Assembly (NCBI GenBank): GCA_023389045.1
Contig: JAEWEZ010000108.1
Location: 1 to 8,121 of the forward strand
Direction of reading: 5' to 3'
Source: Actinomycetes bacterium
Lineage (GTDB): Bacteria; Actinomycetota; Actinomycetes; Actinomycetales; Dermabacteraceae
Length of the DNA stretch: 8,121 nt
A program made the translations under genes and the position numbers. Shown here one piece after another: positions 1 through 6,075 of the stretch (position 1 is its first letter; each line of letters opens with the position of its first letter). The notes beneath the pieces are model-generated. The model did not search any database and was not told the origin of the DNA. It saw nothing but the letters and a program-made list of their open reading frames with translations.

Positions 1-31
1 ACGCAGAGGGGGACGGGGCAGCGGTGTTCAT
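1..31 (-). CDS. Start of a divergent gene, partial (N-terminal 10 codons only)
   Basis: On the - strand an ATG at 31-29 is preceded by a perfect Shine-Dalgarno GGAGG at 41-37 with a 5-base spacer. The frame stays open to the window edge and gives MNTAAPSPSA. Too little is visible to name a product. The ribosome binding site is the main reason for calling it. A second open frame on the same strand, running through the same bases, reads like a hydrophobic leader (about 88-33), so the true start could differ. If real, the gene is transcribed away from jetA and the 81 bases between them form a divergent promoter region. Confidence 0.4.
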   Translation of the reverse strand, partial: MNTAAPSPSA

Positions 32-98
32 CAGCACCTCCGGTAGAAGGCAGGGTGGTGGCCAGGGCCAGTGCCACGATCGTAGCGAGCGGCGCCGG

Positions 99-113
99 TA
101 GACTCCCTCGTCG
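99..113 (+). promoter_or_regulatory. -10-like hexamer for a leaderless jetA transcript
   Basis: TAGACT at 99-104 fits the actinobacterial TANNNT -10 pattern. It lies 8 bases before the GTG start at 113, where transcription would be expected to begin at or next to the start codon. There is no Shine-Dalgarno sequence before this GTG. No convincing -35 element is visible. Leaderless initiation is common in actinobacteria (family knowledge); its use here is inferred. Confidence 0.4.
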
Positions 114-1606
114 TGACCGATCAGCCGACCGCGTGGACCTCGCCCCGCTCCGATGTTGCGGCCGCCCGCAAGGAGGCCTACGAGGAGCTGCGCCGCCTTT
201 CAACCTGGCGCCTGCTGGCAGCCACCAAGGCGCCCGCCGTCCTCGCCATCCTGCAGTCGGTCTTTCCGGCGGGGGACCGTCGGCTCCCGCGCAGTGAACT
301 GATCGCCCGCGTCACCACCCACCTGCCGCTCCTGCACGATGACGAGCAGGTGGCGCGCACCGCCACCGACTACGTTGAAGGCTGGGTGCGAGAAGGCTTC
401 CTGACCAGGCGTGATGACCCGCAGCGTCTGGAGACCACCTTCGAGCCCTCGCCTGCGACGATCGACGCGATCCAGTTCATCGTCTCCCTCGAGGAGCATC
501 GCCCGACCACCACCGAGTCGCGCCTCCAACTGGTGATCCAGCAGTTCGAACGCCTCGCCCAGGAAACCGAGGCCGACCGCGACCTGCGTCTGGCAGACCT
601 GCAGCGGCGCCGCGAACAGATCGAACGAGAGATCCGAGACCTCGCCGAAGGCGAACTCATGCTCCCCGATGCGGAAACCTCCCTGGACCGTCTGCGCGAC
701 ATCATGCAGATCGCCGCAGAGCTCTCCGGTGACTTCCTGCAGTACCGCGAGGACCTGCGTGCCGTGGACCTGCACCTGCGTGAACAGATCCTCTCGCCGG
801 AAGGGTCACGCGGCGAAATCCTTGAACAGCTCTTGGCCGGGGATGACCTGCTCGGGCAGTCCTCCGTCGGACGCACCTTCACCGCCTTTTTCCGGATGCT
901 GAACGATCCGCGGCAAACCCGCGCCGTGCAGGACATCGTCGACCGTCTGCTCGGGCGCGATTTCGCCCGCTCCCTCAGCCGCGAGGAACGCGACAAACTC
1001 GCCAATGTCTTCAGCGACCTGTATGAACCAGCCCAGGAAGTGCTCGACGTCAAAACCGAGCTCTACCGCTCCCTCGCCCGCTTCGTGCGCTCCCAGGATT
1101 TCCGCGAACATCGGGTTCTCCTGGAGGCACTGCAGGAAGCGCAGGGTGTGGCCCTCGCGCAAAAAGACGAGGTCTCCAGTCGTGCCCCCTTCCCGCTGGA
1201 CCTGGACCTCTCACGGGTGCGGCTGGCATCGGTATCCCAGCACCGCCTGAAAGACCCCACCGAACCGGGAGTGCCCACCGAAGCCGAGGTGCATGACGCG
1301 GCCACACTCTCGGTCGAAGTGCTCGAAGACCTGGTGCGCACCAATGACATCGACCTGATGGGTTTGAGCGCCGATATCAACGCCGTGCGCGGCCGCGCCG
1401 GGCAGGCAAGCATCGCCGATGTGCTGCGCGAATCCCCCGCCCGGCAGGGGCTCGCCAGCGTGATCGGGCTGATGCTGCTGGCCACCCAGCATGCGCAGCG
1501 CCGTGAAGGATCCACCGAGCTGGTGCAGTGGCAAGAGCTGGATGGCCGCCACTATGCGGCACGGGTGCCCGCCTTCTTCTTCCTTGATGACGTGCCGGCC
1601 GACTGA
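113..1606 (+). CDS. jetA: Wadjet/MksF-type kleisin subunit JetA (DUF3375 protein)
   Basis: This 497-residue protein matches the DUF3375 family in length and layout. JetA is the kleisin (MukF/MksF-like) subunit of the Wadjet JetABCD complex, an SMC loop extruder that recognises and cleaves small circular plasmids. Visible hallmarks are the N-terminal winged-helix stretch TWRLLAATKAPAVLAILQSV (31-50), a charged helix likely to form coiled coil (about 137-181, rich in E, R, Q and L), the central GRTFTAFFRMLNDPRQ (253-268), and a C-terminal winged-helix region (about 446-490) ending in YAARVPAFFF. The GTG at 113 is chosen because the family domain begins shortly after it and a -10-like element sits 8 bases upstream. 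The frame is intact. jetB follows after 45 bases. The family assignment comes from recalled motifs, not from a search. Confidence 0.87.
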   Translation: MTDQPTAWTSPRSDVAAARKEAYEELRRLSTWRLLAATKAPAVLAILQSVFPAGDRRLPRSELIARVTTHLPLLHDDEQVARTATDYVEGWVREGFLTRRDDPQRLETTFEPSPATIDAIQFIVSLEEHRPTTTESRLQLVIQQFERLAQETEADRDLRLADLQRRREQIEREIRDLAEGELMLPDAETSLDRLRDIMQIAAELSGDFLQYREDLRAVDLHLREQILSPEGSRGEILEQLLAGDDLLGQSSVGRTFTAFFRMLNDPRQTRAVQDIVDRLLGRDFARSLSREERDKLANVFSDLYEPAQEVLDVKTELYRSLARFVRSQDFREHRVLLEALQEAQGVALAQKDEVSSRAPFPLDLDLSRVRLASVSQHRLKDPTEPGVPTEAEVHDAATLSVEVLEDLVRTNDIDLMGLSADINAVRGRAGQASIADVLRESPARQGLASVIGLMLLATQHAQRREGSTELVQWQELDGRHYAARVPAFFFLDDVPAD

Positions 1607-1637
1607 CGCTGGGCGCCTGCGTCTGCCGCGGGCTCGG

Positions 1638-1652
1638 TAGGGTATGACCTCG
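1638..1652 (+). promoter_or_regulatory. -10-like hexamer directly before jetB
   Basis: TAGGGT at 1638-1643 fits TANNNT and lies 8 bases before the GTG of jetB, the same spacing as TAGACT before jetA. Both starts share the wider pattern GTAG-two bases-T, 8 bases, GTGACC. This suggests a separate leaderless transcript for jetB, although AGGG at 1639-1642 could instead act as a weak, distant ribosome binding site. No -35 element stands out. Confidence 0.3.
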
Positions 1653-2371
1653 TGACCAGTTCAGCGCCTCATCGCTTCGAGAACCACGCCCCGGAGGACA
1701 GCACCCGGGAGGGCGAGGCCGCATCCTCGGCCTCCACGGAATCCTCTGCCCCGCTGGGGCTGCTCGTGGATGAATCCCGCCGGGTTCTCGTCGCGCTTTT
1801 GCAGGGCCCCTACCTCGACGGGCGCCGCGACACCGACCGCTACGCGCAGCTTCTGCGCGACCGCAGCGCGATCGAAGCACGGCTCGCGGATATGTTCCTC
1901 GAACTCATCGTGGACGATGACGCCCAGGTGGCTTTCGTGCGTCAGAGCGAAGACGACCCCGACGCCCCGAAGCTGCTGCGCCGCCTCACGGGCCTGAACC
2001 GCCTGGACTCCGTGCTCCTGCTGGTGCTGCGCCAAATGCTGCTCACGCAGTCCTCCCGCGGCCAGCGCACCGTCGTCTCCGAAGCGGAAATCCAGCAGGC
2101 CCTTGCCGCCTACCGCCGCACCGCTTCCACCGATGAGGCCGGCTTCGCCAAGGAAGTGCGCGCCTCGATCGCCAAGGTGCAGCGGGCCGGCCTGCTCGAT
2201 GAGCAGGGAGACGACTACGAAGTCTCCCCGGTGCTCCGCCTCATGATCGGCCCGGATACGGCCCGCGAGTTTGCGGCCCTCTACCGCCAGGCCGGCGTGG
2301 CAGACCTCGCCGAACCCGCTGACGCTGCGGGCGAGGATGAGGGCGAGGATGAGGAGAACGACGGGGTCTGA
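1652..2371 (+). CDS. jetB: Wadjet/MksE-type KITE subunit JetB (DUF4194 protein)
   Basis: This 239-residue protein shows the DUF4194 layout of JetB, the MukE/MksE-like winged-helix (KITE) subunit that binds the kleisin JetA in Wadjet complexes. Residues 1-35 are a polar, Ser/Glu-rich leader. The domain then starts with RRVLVALLQGPYLDG (43-57), followed by MFLELIVDDDAQVAFVRQ (81-98, the beta-strand and 'DDxxxVAFVRQ' part), RLTGLNRLDSVLLLVLRQML (111-130), and a second helical part to about 210. Residues 221-239 form an acidic tail (GEDEGEDEENDG) made partly by a 12-base tandem repeat. The GTG at 1652 is used; no ATG lies in frame nearby. It sits 45 bases after jetA, a looser join than the overlapping genes typical of jet operons. 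The canonical next gene, jetC, is absent. Confidence 0.82.
   Translation: MTSSAPHRFENHAPEDSTREGEAASSASTESSAPLGLLVDESRRVLVALLQGPYLDGRRDTDRYAQLLRDRSAIEARLADMFLELIVDDDAQVAFVRQSEDDPDAPKLLRRLTGLNRLDSVLLLVLRQMLLTQSSRGQRTVVSEAEIQQALAAYRRTASTDEAGFAKEVRASIAKVQRAGLLDEQGDDYEVSPVLRLMIGPDTAREFAALYRQAGVADLAEPADAAGEDEGEDEENDGV
2331..2354 (+). repeat. Two perfect tandem copies of a 12-base unit in the jetB tail
   Basis: GCGAGGATGAGG occurs twice head to tail (2331-2342 and 2343-2354) and encodes the acidic GEDEGEDEE stretch near the JetB C-terminus. Because the unit is a multiple of three, slippage would change tail length without breaking the frame. Confidence 0.85.
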
Positions 2372-2392
2372 GGCGGCGCGAGCTTCGCCTCA
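2369..2392. terminator. Hairpin shared by the two convergent stop codons (possible bidirectional terminator)
   Basis: TGAGGCG (2369-2375) is the exact reverse complement of CGCCTCA (2386-2392), giving a 7-bp G+C-rich stem with a 10-base loop. The left arm contains the jetB stop codon and the right arm the stop codon of the convergent lrp remnant. There is no T-tract on either side, so termination would be of the U-less kind proposed for actinobacteria, or the structure may simply block read-through. Confidence 0.4.
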
Positions 2393-2779
2393 GGGCTGAC
2401 AGCGATACCAGGGATCCACGGGAATGATGTGGTCCGAACGCCCTTCAGCATCCAGCACATGCCCGTAGATCTTCGCCATCCGAGTCACGATGCGGCGGTC
2501 TAGGACCTCGACCTCCGGGTGCTCCTCCTGCAGGCGATCCAAGGTGCGGTCCGCATCGAGCAGATCGTGAAGCCCCACGATGTGAATGATGTTCGTCGCC
2601 CCGATCATGGCGGCGCAGAAGCGAGTGGATCGCCATTTCCCGAGCATGCCGGCGACATGCTGGGCGATGGCGGGAGGAGCTTTGAGGCCGATGACCATCC
2701 CCAGGGGGAGGTCGAAAAATGGTCGGGCCACATCGGTGCGGAAGATGATCTGTCGTTCGCGCGTGAGTACCTCGAGGCG
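2390..2779 (-). pseudogene. Lrp/AsnC-family transcriptional regulator, C-terminal remnant
   Basis: The - strand frame ending at 2390 encodes about 130 residues that look like the effector-binding (RAM/AsnC_trans_reg) half of an Lrp/AsnC regulator: RQIIFRTDVARPFFDLPLG, then a sheet-helix stretch with APPAIAQHVAGMLGKW, NIIHIVGLHDLLD, HPEVEVLDRRIVTRMAKIYG and a C-terminal LDAEGR...IPVDPW. The N-terminal helix-turn-helix half is missing. Going upstream the family resemblance stops near 2780, where the other strand becomes recognisable as a transporter fragment; the open frame itself happens to extend to an ATG at 2800. Such regulators often control the neighbouring amino-acid gene, here dsdA. Without its DNA-binding domain it should not work as a repressor. 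The family call rests on pattern recognition and is moderately secure. Confidence 0.6.
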
Positions 2780-2902
2780 TTTTCTTCCTGGTCTACGCAA
2801 CGTACGTCAGCCCGCCGTTCACGTCATGGCGATCGCCTACTTCAGCATTATGTGCGGCATCTATGCGATGAGCTTCTGGCTGCCCACGATCCTGCGGGAC
2901 AG
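2780..2902 (+). pseudogene. Major facilitator (probably anion:cation symporter-like) transporter, internal fragment
   Basis: About 40 codons in the frame beginning at 2781 read as the loop and first helix of the second half of an MFS permease: LRNVRQPAVHVMAIAYF followed by SIMCGIYAMSFWLPTILRD. The pattern 'yF.....gxYxxxFWLPxil' is typical of TM7 in the ACS-type MFS transporters (recalled family knowledge). All sequence before and after is missing: upstream it abuts the lrp remnant and downstream the dsdA remnant. It was probably the uptake permease of the same catabolic locus. Its ends are uncertain by about 10-20 bases. Confidence 0.6.
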
Positions 2903-3835
2903 TTGGATTCCCCGGCTGCGCAGGATGTGTTGAGAAGGAAGCGGATCGCCGTCGGCTCGACGGGGAATCTGGGGCTGTCCATCGGTTTGCTCGCGGCTGC
3001 CTTCGGACTCGGGGCCACCGTGCACATGTCGGTGGATGCTCGAGCGTGGAAGAAGGAGTTGTTGCGCAGCCGGGGTGTCGAGGTCATCGAACACCCGGGA
3101 GACTTCACCGCGGCAGTGGCGGCCGGTCGGCAGTCTGCGCAAGAACAGCCCAATACCCACTTCGTGGACGATGAATCCTCTCTCAGTCTCTTTGCGGGGT
3201 ATGCGGTGGCTGCTCGGCGTCTGGCCGGTCAGCTCGCCGCCATGGACATCACGGTCGATGATGATTCCCCGTTGATCGTCTATCTCCCGTGTGGCGTGGG
3301 TGGTGGTCCCGGCGGCGTGACGTATGGGCTGAAACAGGTTTTCGGTGACCGTGTGCGCTGCATTCTCGTCGAGCCCACCGGGGCGCCGGCAATGACCCTC
3401 GGTGTGCGTTCCGGTCTACACAGCCAGGTGAGCGTCCAGGACATTGGGCTGAATGGCAAGACCACTGCGGATGGCCTTGCCGTGGGCCGTCCCTCGCATC
3501 TCGTGGGGGAGCAGGTGGGCGATCTGTTCGACGGGTTTATGACCGTCTCAGATACGCGCATGCATGCCATGGTGGCCGCGGTGTGGCGCGCGCAGGGCTG
3601 GCGAGTCGAACCCTCTGCTGCGGCCGGTGTGATCGGGCCGTGGTGGCTTTCGCGGGCTGCCGGATTCGCGAACTCCGACCTTCGTGAGGCATGGAGCATC
3701 CGGCAAGCGCATCACGTGGTGTGGTCGACCGGAGGAAGCATGGTTCCCGAGGAAGAAGCGGACCGCACGGTCACAGCGGGGAGCGTTGCCATGAGGGCCT
3801 CCCTCAATGCCCCTGGGCCTGTCTTGTTCTGCTGA
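2903..3835 (+). pseudogene. dsdA: D-serine ammonia-lyase (D-serine dehydratase), N-terminally truncated
   Basis: The product of an intact gene would be a PLP enzyme converting D-serine to pyruvate and ammonia. About 310 codons remain and match the last two thirds of DsdA (about 440 residues in E. coli). Visible landmarks are IAVGSTGNLGLSIG (from 2945), VHMSVDARAWKKELLRSRGV, FVDDESSLSLFAGYAVAARR, the PLP-phosphate glycine loop YLPCGVGGGPGGV (about 3283-3321), EPTGAPAMTLGVRSGLH, SVQDIGLNGKTTADGLAVGR, EPSAAAGVIGP and the C-terminal HHVVWSTGGSMVPEEE. The first roughly 150 residues, with the catalytic lysine (Lys118 in E. coli), are missing; sequence before about 2903 belongs to a transporter fragment. 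No stops or frameshifts occur within the remnant, so the loss may be recent. The frame is open upstream to an ATG at 2519, but that part is antisense to the lrp remnant. It cannot be catalytically active as a dehydratase. Confidence 0.88.
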
Positions 3836-3867
3836 AACAGTCTGCGAACCGGGCATTCCCGGCATTG

Positions 3868-3891
3868 CGCTGTGGTTCTCACGCGTTTTTT
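3868..3891 (+). terminator. Intrinsic terminator of the dsdA remnant
   Basis: CGC-GTG (3868-3870 and 3872-3874, with T3871 bulged) pairs with CAC-GCG (3880-3885) around the loop GTTCT, and a run of six T (3886-3891) follows directly. It lies 32 bases after the dsdA stop. A smaller hairpin, CCGGG-CATT-CCCGG at 3849-3862, sits just before it. This would isolate the iron operon from any transcript coming from the left. Confidence 0.55.
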
Positions 3892-3933
3892 GTCCGACGA
3901 GTAATGTCACCCCTGGTCTTCAGGCGCGAGTGC

Positions 3934-3954
3934 AGCAAGGTGAACCTTGCTCAA
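3934..3954 (+). promoter_or_regulatory. Iron-box-like palindrome (candidate DtxR/IdeR operator)
   Basis: AGCAAGGT-GA-ACCTTGCT at 3934-3951 is a perfect palindrome apart from its two central bases. Aligned at 3936-3954 it matches 13 of 19 positions of the known DtxR/IdeR box (TWAGGTWAGSCTWACCTWA), including AGGT and the central CCT. It lies 54 bases before an iron-siderophore import gene, as expected for iron-dependent repression. Its own symmetry centre is offset from that of a canonical box, so a different repressor is possible. Confidence 0.5.
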
Positions 3955-3956
3955 AT

Positions 3957-3978
3957 ACGCAAATATTTCTGTTTGCGT
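3957..3978 (+). repeat. Inverted repeat in the 5' region of the siderophore operon
   Basis: ACGCAAA (3957-3963) and TTTGCGT (3972-3978) are exact inverted copies separated by 8 A+T-rich bases. The spacer contains TATTTC (3964-3969), which with TGAACC at 3941-3946 and a 17-base gap could form a weak -10/-35 pair overlapping both inverted repeats; this promoter is speculative. The repeat could be a second operator or a small hairpin in the leader. Confidence 0.4.
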
Positions 3979-4004
3979 TCTGCGCCCTCGAACCAAGGAG
4001 CTTC

Positions 4005-5081
4005 ATGTCCATCTCGCGCCGCGCCTTTGCCCTGTCCGCCCTCGCTCTGCCCGCTCTTGCCGCCTGCGGCAGCAGCGGATCCGACGAGAAGAAGAACGGT
4101 GGCGCTGACTCCGGGTCGGGCGCCTCCGACGGTGGCGGCGAGAAGGGTGCCGCCGCCTACCCCGTGACCATCGAGCACATCTACGGCAAGACCGAGATCC
4201 CCGCCGAGCCCAAGCGCATCGCCACCGTCTCCTGGGTGAACGCCGATAGCGTGCTCGCCCTCGGCATCGTCCCCGTCGGCATGCCCGATATCGAATGGGG
4301 CGGCAATGCCAACAAGTCCACCGACTGGATCGACGCGAAGCTGAAGGAACTGGGCGCCGAGAAGGGCAGCGACAAGGCCCCCACCACCTACTCCGAGGCG
4401 AACGGCGTGGCCTTCGACCAGATCGCCGCCCTCACCCCCGACCTCATCATCGGTGCCTACTCGGGCCTGACCAAGGACGATTACGACAAGCTCAGCCGTA
4501 TCGCCCCCACCATCGGCCCCCTCGCCCCGAACTACACCACCGCCTGGCCCGACACCATGGCTGCCGTCGGCAAGGCCACCGGCCGTGAGGACGAGGCCAA
4601 GAAGATCGTCGACGAGGTGACCGCCGCCCTCGCCGAGGTGGGCGAGAAGAACCCCGAGGTGAAGGAATCCACCTTCATCGCCGGCAACCTCGACCCGGCC
4701 AAGAACACCATCGCCGTCTACACCGCCGGCGATACCCGCCCCCGCTTCTTCACGGCCCTCGGCATGACCCAGGCCGATGTGGTCACCAAGAACACCAAGG
4801 ACAAGAACACCTTCCTGCTGGAGTGGTCCTCGGAGCGTGCCGACGAACTCGAGGGCGACATCTTCTACACCTGGGCTGCCAAGGGCACCACAATCCCCGA
4901 TATCCAGGCGAACCCGCTGTTCAACCAGGTGCCGGCGATCAAGAAGGGCGCCGTCGTGCTGACCGCCGACGACCACCTGACCCTGTCCATCTCCGCGGCC
5001 AGCGCGCTGAGCCTGCCCTGGGCGATCGAGAACGTCGTTCCGTCCGTGGTCGATGCCGTCCGCGTCGCCAAGAAGGGCTGA
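4005..5081 (+). CDS. Iron-siderophore ABC transporter substrate-binding lipoprotein (FepB/FecB family)
   Basis: This 358-residue protein is the extracytoplasmic receptor of a ferric-siderophore importer. The ATG at 4005 is fixed by AAGGAG at 3995-4000, 4 bases upstream, and by the signal peptide. Residues 1-21 hold a twin-arginine motif (SRRAFAL), a hydrophobic stretch and a lipobox LAAC with the lipid-attachment cysteine at 21, so it is probably exported folded and anchored to the membrane. Residues 22-50 form a Gly/Ser/Asp/Lys linker. The class III binding fold follows: RIATVSWVNADSVLALGIVPVG (71-92), PDLIIG (135-140), RIAPTIGPL (155-163), a long connecting helix (about 185-215), and a second lobe ending in SALSLPWAIENVVPSVV. 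The siderophore bound cannot be told from sequence. Codons are almost wholly C- or G-ending (Ile nearly always ATC), suggesting high expression. It is first in a four-gene operon and its 3' end overlaps the next gene. Confidence 0.9.
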   Translation: MSISRRAFALSALALPALAACGSSGSDEKKNGGADSGSGASDGGGEKGAAAYPVTIEHIYGKTEIPAEPKRIATVSWVNADSVLALGIVPVGMPDIEWGGNANKSTDWIDAKLKELGAEKGSDKAPTTYSEANGVAFDQIAALTPDLIIGAYSGLTKDDYDKLSRIAPTIGPLAPNYTTAWPDTMAAVGKATGREDEAKKIVDEVTAALAEVGEKNPEVKESTFIAGNLDPAKNTIAVYTAGDTRPRFFTALGMTQADVVTKNTKDKNTFLLEWSSERADELEGDIFYTWAAKGTTIPDIQANPLFNQVPAIKKGAVVLTADDHLTLSISAASALSLPWAIENVVPSVVDAVRVAKKG

Positions 5082-6075
5082 GCGCAGGGCTCTGCCGCTC
5101 GCGCTGATCGCAGGAACACTCCTGCTGGTGCTCACGGTCGCGCTCTCCCTCCTGCTGGGGGCGCGCACCGTGAGCCTCAGTGCGATCTGGCAGGCCCTGA
5201 CCGCTTTTGACCCGGCCAGTGCCGATCACGTGGTGATCCGTACCCGTGTGGACCGCACCGCCGCCGGAGTGGTGGTCGGCGCCGCCCTCGCGCTCGCCGG
5301 AACCGCCATGCAGGGCCTCACCCGCAACCCGCTCGCAGATCCCGGGATCCTCGGGTTGAACGCGGGCGCTGCCACCGCGGTCGTGATTGGCGTCTACGCC
5401 TTCTCCATCACCGCGATCCCCGAGCTCATGGCCTGTGCCTTCCTCGGCGCTGCCCTCGGCACCGTCGCTGTTTACGCCCTCGCCTCCCGCGGCCGCGAAG
5501 GGGCCACCCCGGTCAAACTCGCCCTCTGCGGTGCAGCCATCACCGCCGGGCTCGGCTCGGTGGTCAACGCCCTGGTTCTGCTGGACCAGAGCGCCCTGGA
5601 CCGTCTGCGCTTTTGGCAGATCGGTACCCTCGGCGCCCGCACCCTCGCCGACGTCACCCCCGCCGCGATCGCCGTGATCATCGGCATCATCATCGTGCTC
5701 GGCTTCGGCCCCACCCTGAACGCACTCGCCCTCGGTGACGACGCCGCCGTCGGGCTCGGTGTGCGCCTCACCCGCGCACGCATCGTGCTCGGCGCCGCCA
5801 TTGTTCTGCTGTGCGGGGCCGCCGTCGCGCTCGCCGGCCCGATTGGCTTCCTCGGCCTCGTCGTTCCCCACGCGGTGCGCATCGTGGTGGGAGCCGATCA
5901 CCGTCGGACCATCCCGGTGGCGCTTTTCGCGGGCCCCATCCTGATCCTGCTGGCCGACGTGGCCGGGCGCCTCATCGCCCCACCGGCGGAAGTGCAGGTC
6001 GGCGTGATGACCGCCCTCATCGGCGTTCCCGTCTTCATCCTGCTGATCCGTACCGGAAAGCGGGTGAGCGCATGA
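5053..6075 (+). CDS. Iron-siderophore ABC transporter permease 1 (FecCD/FepD family)
   Basis: This 340-residue protein is one of two membrane subunits that form the channel for the ferric siderophore. FecCD-family signs are a basic N-terminus (RRAERR) before the first membrane helix (about 14-36), the block GAALALAGTAMQGLTRNPLA (76-95) followed by DPGILGLNAGA, the coupling-loop region ALGDDAAVGLG (225-235), and GPIGFLGLVVPHAVR (262-276) near the site that contacts the ATPase. About nine or ten hydrophobic helices are visible. The only reasonable ATG is at 5053, 29 bases inside the binding-protein gene, with no strong ribosome binding site, which points to translational coupling. Its stop overlaps the start of the next permease in an ATGA. 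Confidence 0.92.
   Translation: MPSASPRRAERRALPLALIAGTLLLVLTVALSLLLGARTVSLSAIWQALTAFDPASADHVVIRTRVDRTAAGVVVGAALALAGTAMQGLTRNPLADPGILGLNAGAATAVVIGVYAFSITAIPELMACAFLGAALGTVAVYALASRGREGATPVKLALCGAAITAGLGSVVNALVLLDQSALDRLRFWQIGTLGARTLADVTPAAIAVIIGIIIVLGFGPTLNALALGDDAAVGLGVRLTRARIVLGAAIVLLCGAAVALAGPIGFLGLVVPHAVRIVVGADHRRTIPVALFAGPILILLADVAGRLIAPPAEVQVGVMTALIGVPVFILLIRTGKRVSA

Noticed and set aside
55..297. 80-codon + frame overlapping the jetA start
   Set aside because: It is out of frame with jetA, which has clear family motifs from residue 31, and its own product shows no recognisable features.
2372..2903. Possible remains of jetC (SMC) directly after jetB
   Set aside because: No Walker A motif, coiled-coil pattern or continuing frame is visible here; the region is explained by the lrp and MFS remnants.
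3691..4167. 158-codon + frame across the end of dsdA and the operon promoter
   Set aside because: It overlaps the dsdA remnant, the terminator and the signal-peptide region of the binding protein in other frames; its tail is a Pro/Ala/Arg-rich shadow.
3951..5168. 405-codon open frame on the - strand, opposite the binding-protein gene
   Set aside because: It is a product of the C/G-ending codons of the sense gene: its translation is low-complexity (Gly, Val, Asp, Leu) with no recognisable domain, and it spans the operon promoter.
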